7,007 bases of DNA from Gammaproteobacteria bacterium. GTDB taxonomy: Bacteria > Pseudomonadota > Gammaproteobacteria > Burkholderiales > Thiobacillaceae. Each line of letters starts with the position of its first letter. The first letter of the stretch is position 1. A program made the translations under genes and the position numbers. The notes below the pieces were generated by a model, which worked only from the letters and a program-made list of their open reading frames with translations, was not told where the DNA came from and ran no database searches. Below, one piece after another: positions 5,182-7,007 of this stretch. The stretch is from assembly GCA_018820745.1 (NCBI GenBank), contig JAHJNP010000240.1:1-7007 (forward strand). Direction: 5' to 3'.

Positions 5182-7007
5182 CTACAGCGCGCGTGAAATC
5201 CTGCGCACCGTCTCATCCTCGGGATGCGGCTCGATCCGGAACCCCAGGGCTTCCACCAGCTTCAGCATGGGGCGGTTGGATTTCAGCACTTCGCCTTCCA
5301 TCACTTTCAGGCCCCGGCCGCGCGCCACGTCCATCAGCACATCCATCAGCTTGTGGCCGATGCCCTGCTTCTGCCACTGGTCGTTGACCACCAGGGCGAA
5401 TTCGCAGGACGCCCCGTCCGGATTGATGGCATAACGCGCCACGCCAAGTTCCACTTCGCGGCCGTCGATTTCGGTCAGCGCCAAGAGCGCCATTTCGCGC
5501 GTGTAGTCGATCTGGGTCAGGCGCGCCAGGGCGACCGGGGACAGTTCGCTCACCGCATCCATGAAACGGAAGTATTTCGATTCCGCGGACAGGCTCTTCA
5601 CGAAGCCCTGGGTCAGCTCGGCATCTTCCGGGCGGATCGGGCGGATGACGACGTCGTTTCCGCTCGGCAATTGCCAGTGCGTCACCAGATGCGCCGGATA
5701 GGGGTGGATCGCCATGTGGCCGTAGCGGTCGGCCATCGGCACGCGCGGGGCGATGACGATGCGCGCATCCAGCGCCAGCGCGCCGTGCTCGTCCACCAAA
5801 AGCGGGTTGATGTCCAGTTCTTCCAGCCAGGGCAGTTCGCAGACCATTTCAGACAGGCGCAGCAGCACGTTTTCCAGCGCGTCCATGTCGACCGGCGGGC
5901 GGTTGCGGAACGGGCCCAGCAGGGTCGCGACGCGGGTACGCTGGATCAGGTCGCGCGCCAGATAGCGGTTGAGCGGCGGCAGGGTCACCGCGCGGTCCCG
6001 GAAGGCTTCGACATCGACGCCGCCGGCGCCGAACACGATCACCGGTCCCAGCACCGGGTCGGAGGTCATGCCCAGCAGCACCTCGCGCGCGTGCGGGCGG
6101 GCCGCCATGGGCTCGACCACAATGCCTTCGAGGGTGGCGTCGGGTCGCAGGCGCTTCACATCGGCCAGCATCTCGCCAAAGGCCGAGCGCACCGCCTGCC
6201 CGCTCGACAAACCGAGGCGCACGCCGTTGACGTCGGACTTGTGGGTGATGTCCGGCGAGTTGATCTTCATCGCCACCGGGAAGCCCATCTGCTGCGCCAT
6301 CAGCATCGCTTCCATCGGGTCGCGCGCGATCAGGGTCTGCGCGATCGGAATGTGGAATGCCGCCAGCAGGGCCTTCGATTCAACCTCGTTCAGCAGGTGG
6401 CGGCCGTGCGCCAGCGCGCTCTCGATGATCAGGCGTGCCCCTTCGACGTCCGGCTCGGCCTGCTGCGACAGCGGCCCCGGCGTCTGCATCAGCAGGCGCT
6501 GGTTCTCGTAGAAGGCCGACAGGAAGGAAAACACCTCGACCGCCGGCTCCGGCGTGGTGAAATAGGGAATCCCGGCCTGCTTGAACAGGCGCCGGCCCTC
6601 GTGTACCTGGGCCTCGCCCATCCAGCAGGTCAGCACCGGCTTACTCGAGGTTTTCGCCACCTCGATCACGGCCTCGGCCACCTCGGTCGGCCGCGTCATC
6701 GCCTGCGGCGTCAGCATCGCCAGCACGCCGTCGACGTTGTCGTCGGCGAGGCAGGCGTCCACCGCCGCGCGATAGCGCTCGGCGTTGGCGTCGCCGATGA
6801 TGTCGAGCGGATTGGCCTGCGACCAGTTGGCCGGCAGCACGGCGTTGAGCGTCGCGAGTGTCGCCGGCGACAGCTCGGCCATGCGCACCCCCATGTCGAT
6901 GGCGAGGTCGGTGGCCATCACGCCGGGGCCACCGCCGTTGGTGACGATGGCCAGCCGGTTGCCGGTGGGCCGGATGTGGGTGGACAGCGCCCGTGCCGAG
7001 GCGAACA
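5182..7007 (-). CDS. pat: Pat-type protein lysine acetyltransferase (acyl-CoA ligase-like + GNAT), N-terminus missing
   Basis: The reading frame runs leftward from beyond the window edge to a TAG at 5182-5184. About 607 residues are visible; E. coli Pka (YfiQ) and Salmonella Pat have about 890, so roughly the first 280 are missing. These enzymes acetylate lysines of metabolic proteins such as acetyl-CoA synthetase, using acetyl-CoA. In order are seen a CoA-ligase-like domain (AIVTNGGGPGVMATD onward, about 6950-6480), an ATP-grasp-type domain (about 6400-5750, with MKINSPDITHKSD near 6240-6265 and LEELDINPLLVDEHG near 5790-5830), and a C-terminal GNAT domain (about 5660-5185). The GNAT acetyl-CoA loop is QKQGIG (5356-5373), and Glu encoded at 5401-5403 (CEFALVV) corresponds to the expected catalytic Glu. 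GTG 6921 is an internal codon, since the domain continues upstream without a stop. The region that in true ADP-forming synthetases holds the phospho-His is outside the window. The stop codon lies in a small GCGCGC hairpin (5177-5192). Confidence 0.93.
   Translation of the reverse strand, partial: FASARALSTHIRPTGNRLAIVTNGGGPGVMATDLAIDMGVRMAELSPATLATLNAVLPANWSQANPLDIIGDANAERYRAAVDACLADDNVDGVLAMLTPQAMTRPTEVAEAVIEVAKTSSKPVLTCWMGEAQVHEGRRLFKQAGIPYFTTPEPAVEVFSFLSAFYENQRLLMQTPGPLSQQAEPDVEGARLIIESALAHGRHLLNEVESKALLAAFHIPIAQTLIARDPMEAMLMAQQMGFPVAMKINSPDITHKSDVNGVRLGLSSGQAVRSAFGEMLADVKRLRPDATLEGIVVEPMAARPHAREVLLGMTSDPVLGPVIVFGAGGVDVEAFRDRAVTLPPLNRYLARDLIQRTRVATLLGPFRNRPPVDMDALENVLLRLSEMVCELPWLEELDINPLLVDEHGALALDARIVIAPRVPMADRYGHMAIHPYPAHLVTHWQLPSGNDVVIRPIRPEDAELTQGFVKSLSAESKYFRFMDAVSELSPVALARLTQIDYTREMALLALTEIDGREVELGVARYAINPDGASCEFALVVNDQWQKQGIGHKLMDVLMDVARGRGLKVMEGEVLKSNRPMLKLVEALGFRIEPHPEDETVRRISRAL

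Noticed and set aside
4796..5216. Open frames on both strands across the octamer repeat (Leu-Cys-Val-Ser rich or Thr-Glu-Thr-Gln rich)
   Set aside because: The octamer lacks stops in all frames, so these frames are produced by the repeat. They have no ribosome sites or recognisable domains and overlap real genes.
6919..6921. GTG at 6921 as the start of the pat gene
   Set aside because: The same frame stays open to the window edge and encodes AIVTNGGGPG directly before it, a continuing part of the CoA-ligase-like domain.

Overview
The window (about 64% GC by eye) reads as chromosome of a Gram-negative proteobacterium, most likely a betaproteobacterium. The reasons are the gene order rnfD-rnfG-rnfE-nth-DUF1841, the high-GC codon use, and the multidomain HDOD/receiver/GGDEF regulator. 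This is inference from gene families; no 16S rRNA or other decisive marker is present.

Layout. Positions 2-2796 form one tightly packed plus-strand operon: the 3' end of rnfD, then rnfG and rnfE (membrane subunits of the Rnf ion-translocating ferredoxin:NAD+ oxidoreductase), nth (endonuclease III, a 4Fe-4S base-excision-repair glycosylase) and a DUF1841 gene. Junctions are 4-nt or 8-nt overlaps; the one apparent gap (rnfE to nth) is bridged by two tiny ORFs that themselves overlap by ATGA. A bulged hairpin with a short T-run follows the DUF1841 stop and probably ends the operon. After about 200 nt with no recognisable gene comes a single plus-strand gene (3043-4941) for an HDOD-receiver-GGDEF protein. 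Its diguanylate cyclase domain looks intact, but its receiver domain has lost the phospho-accepting Asp and other key residues. A minus-strand gene (from 5182 to beyond the window's right end) converges on it. It encodes the C-terminal two thirds of a Pat-type protein acetyltransferase: acyl-CoA-ligase-like domains, an ATP-grasp domain and a GNAT domain.

The convergent junction (4942-5181) holds the most striking non-coding structure: a perfect 31-bp inverted repeat built of CACAGAGR octamers. Its left arm alone has expanded into about eleven tandem octamers. On the minus strand it is followed directly by six T, so it may also terminate the pat transcript.

Functionally, the left half concerns low-potential electron transfer and Fe-S-dependent repair, and the right half concerns regulation by c-di-GMP and lysine acetylation. 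I see no phage, IS, CRISPR or plasmid genes. The genes belong to known families. The points worth a second look are the degenerate receiver, the asymmetrically expanded repeat, the chained mini-ORFs before nth, and the uncharacterised DUF1841 protein in an Fe-S/redox operon.
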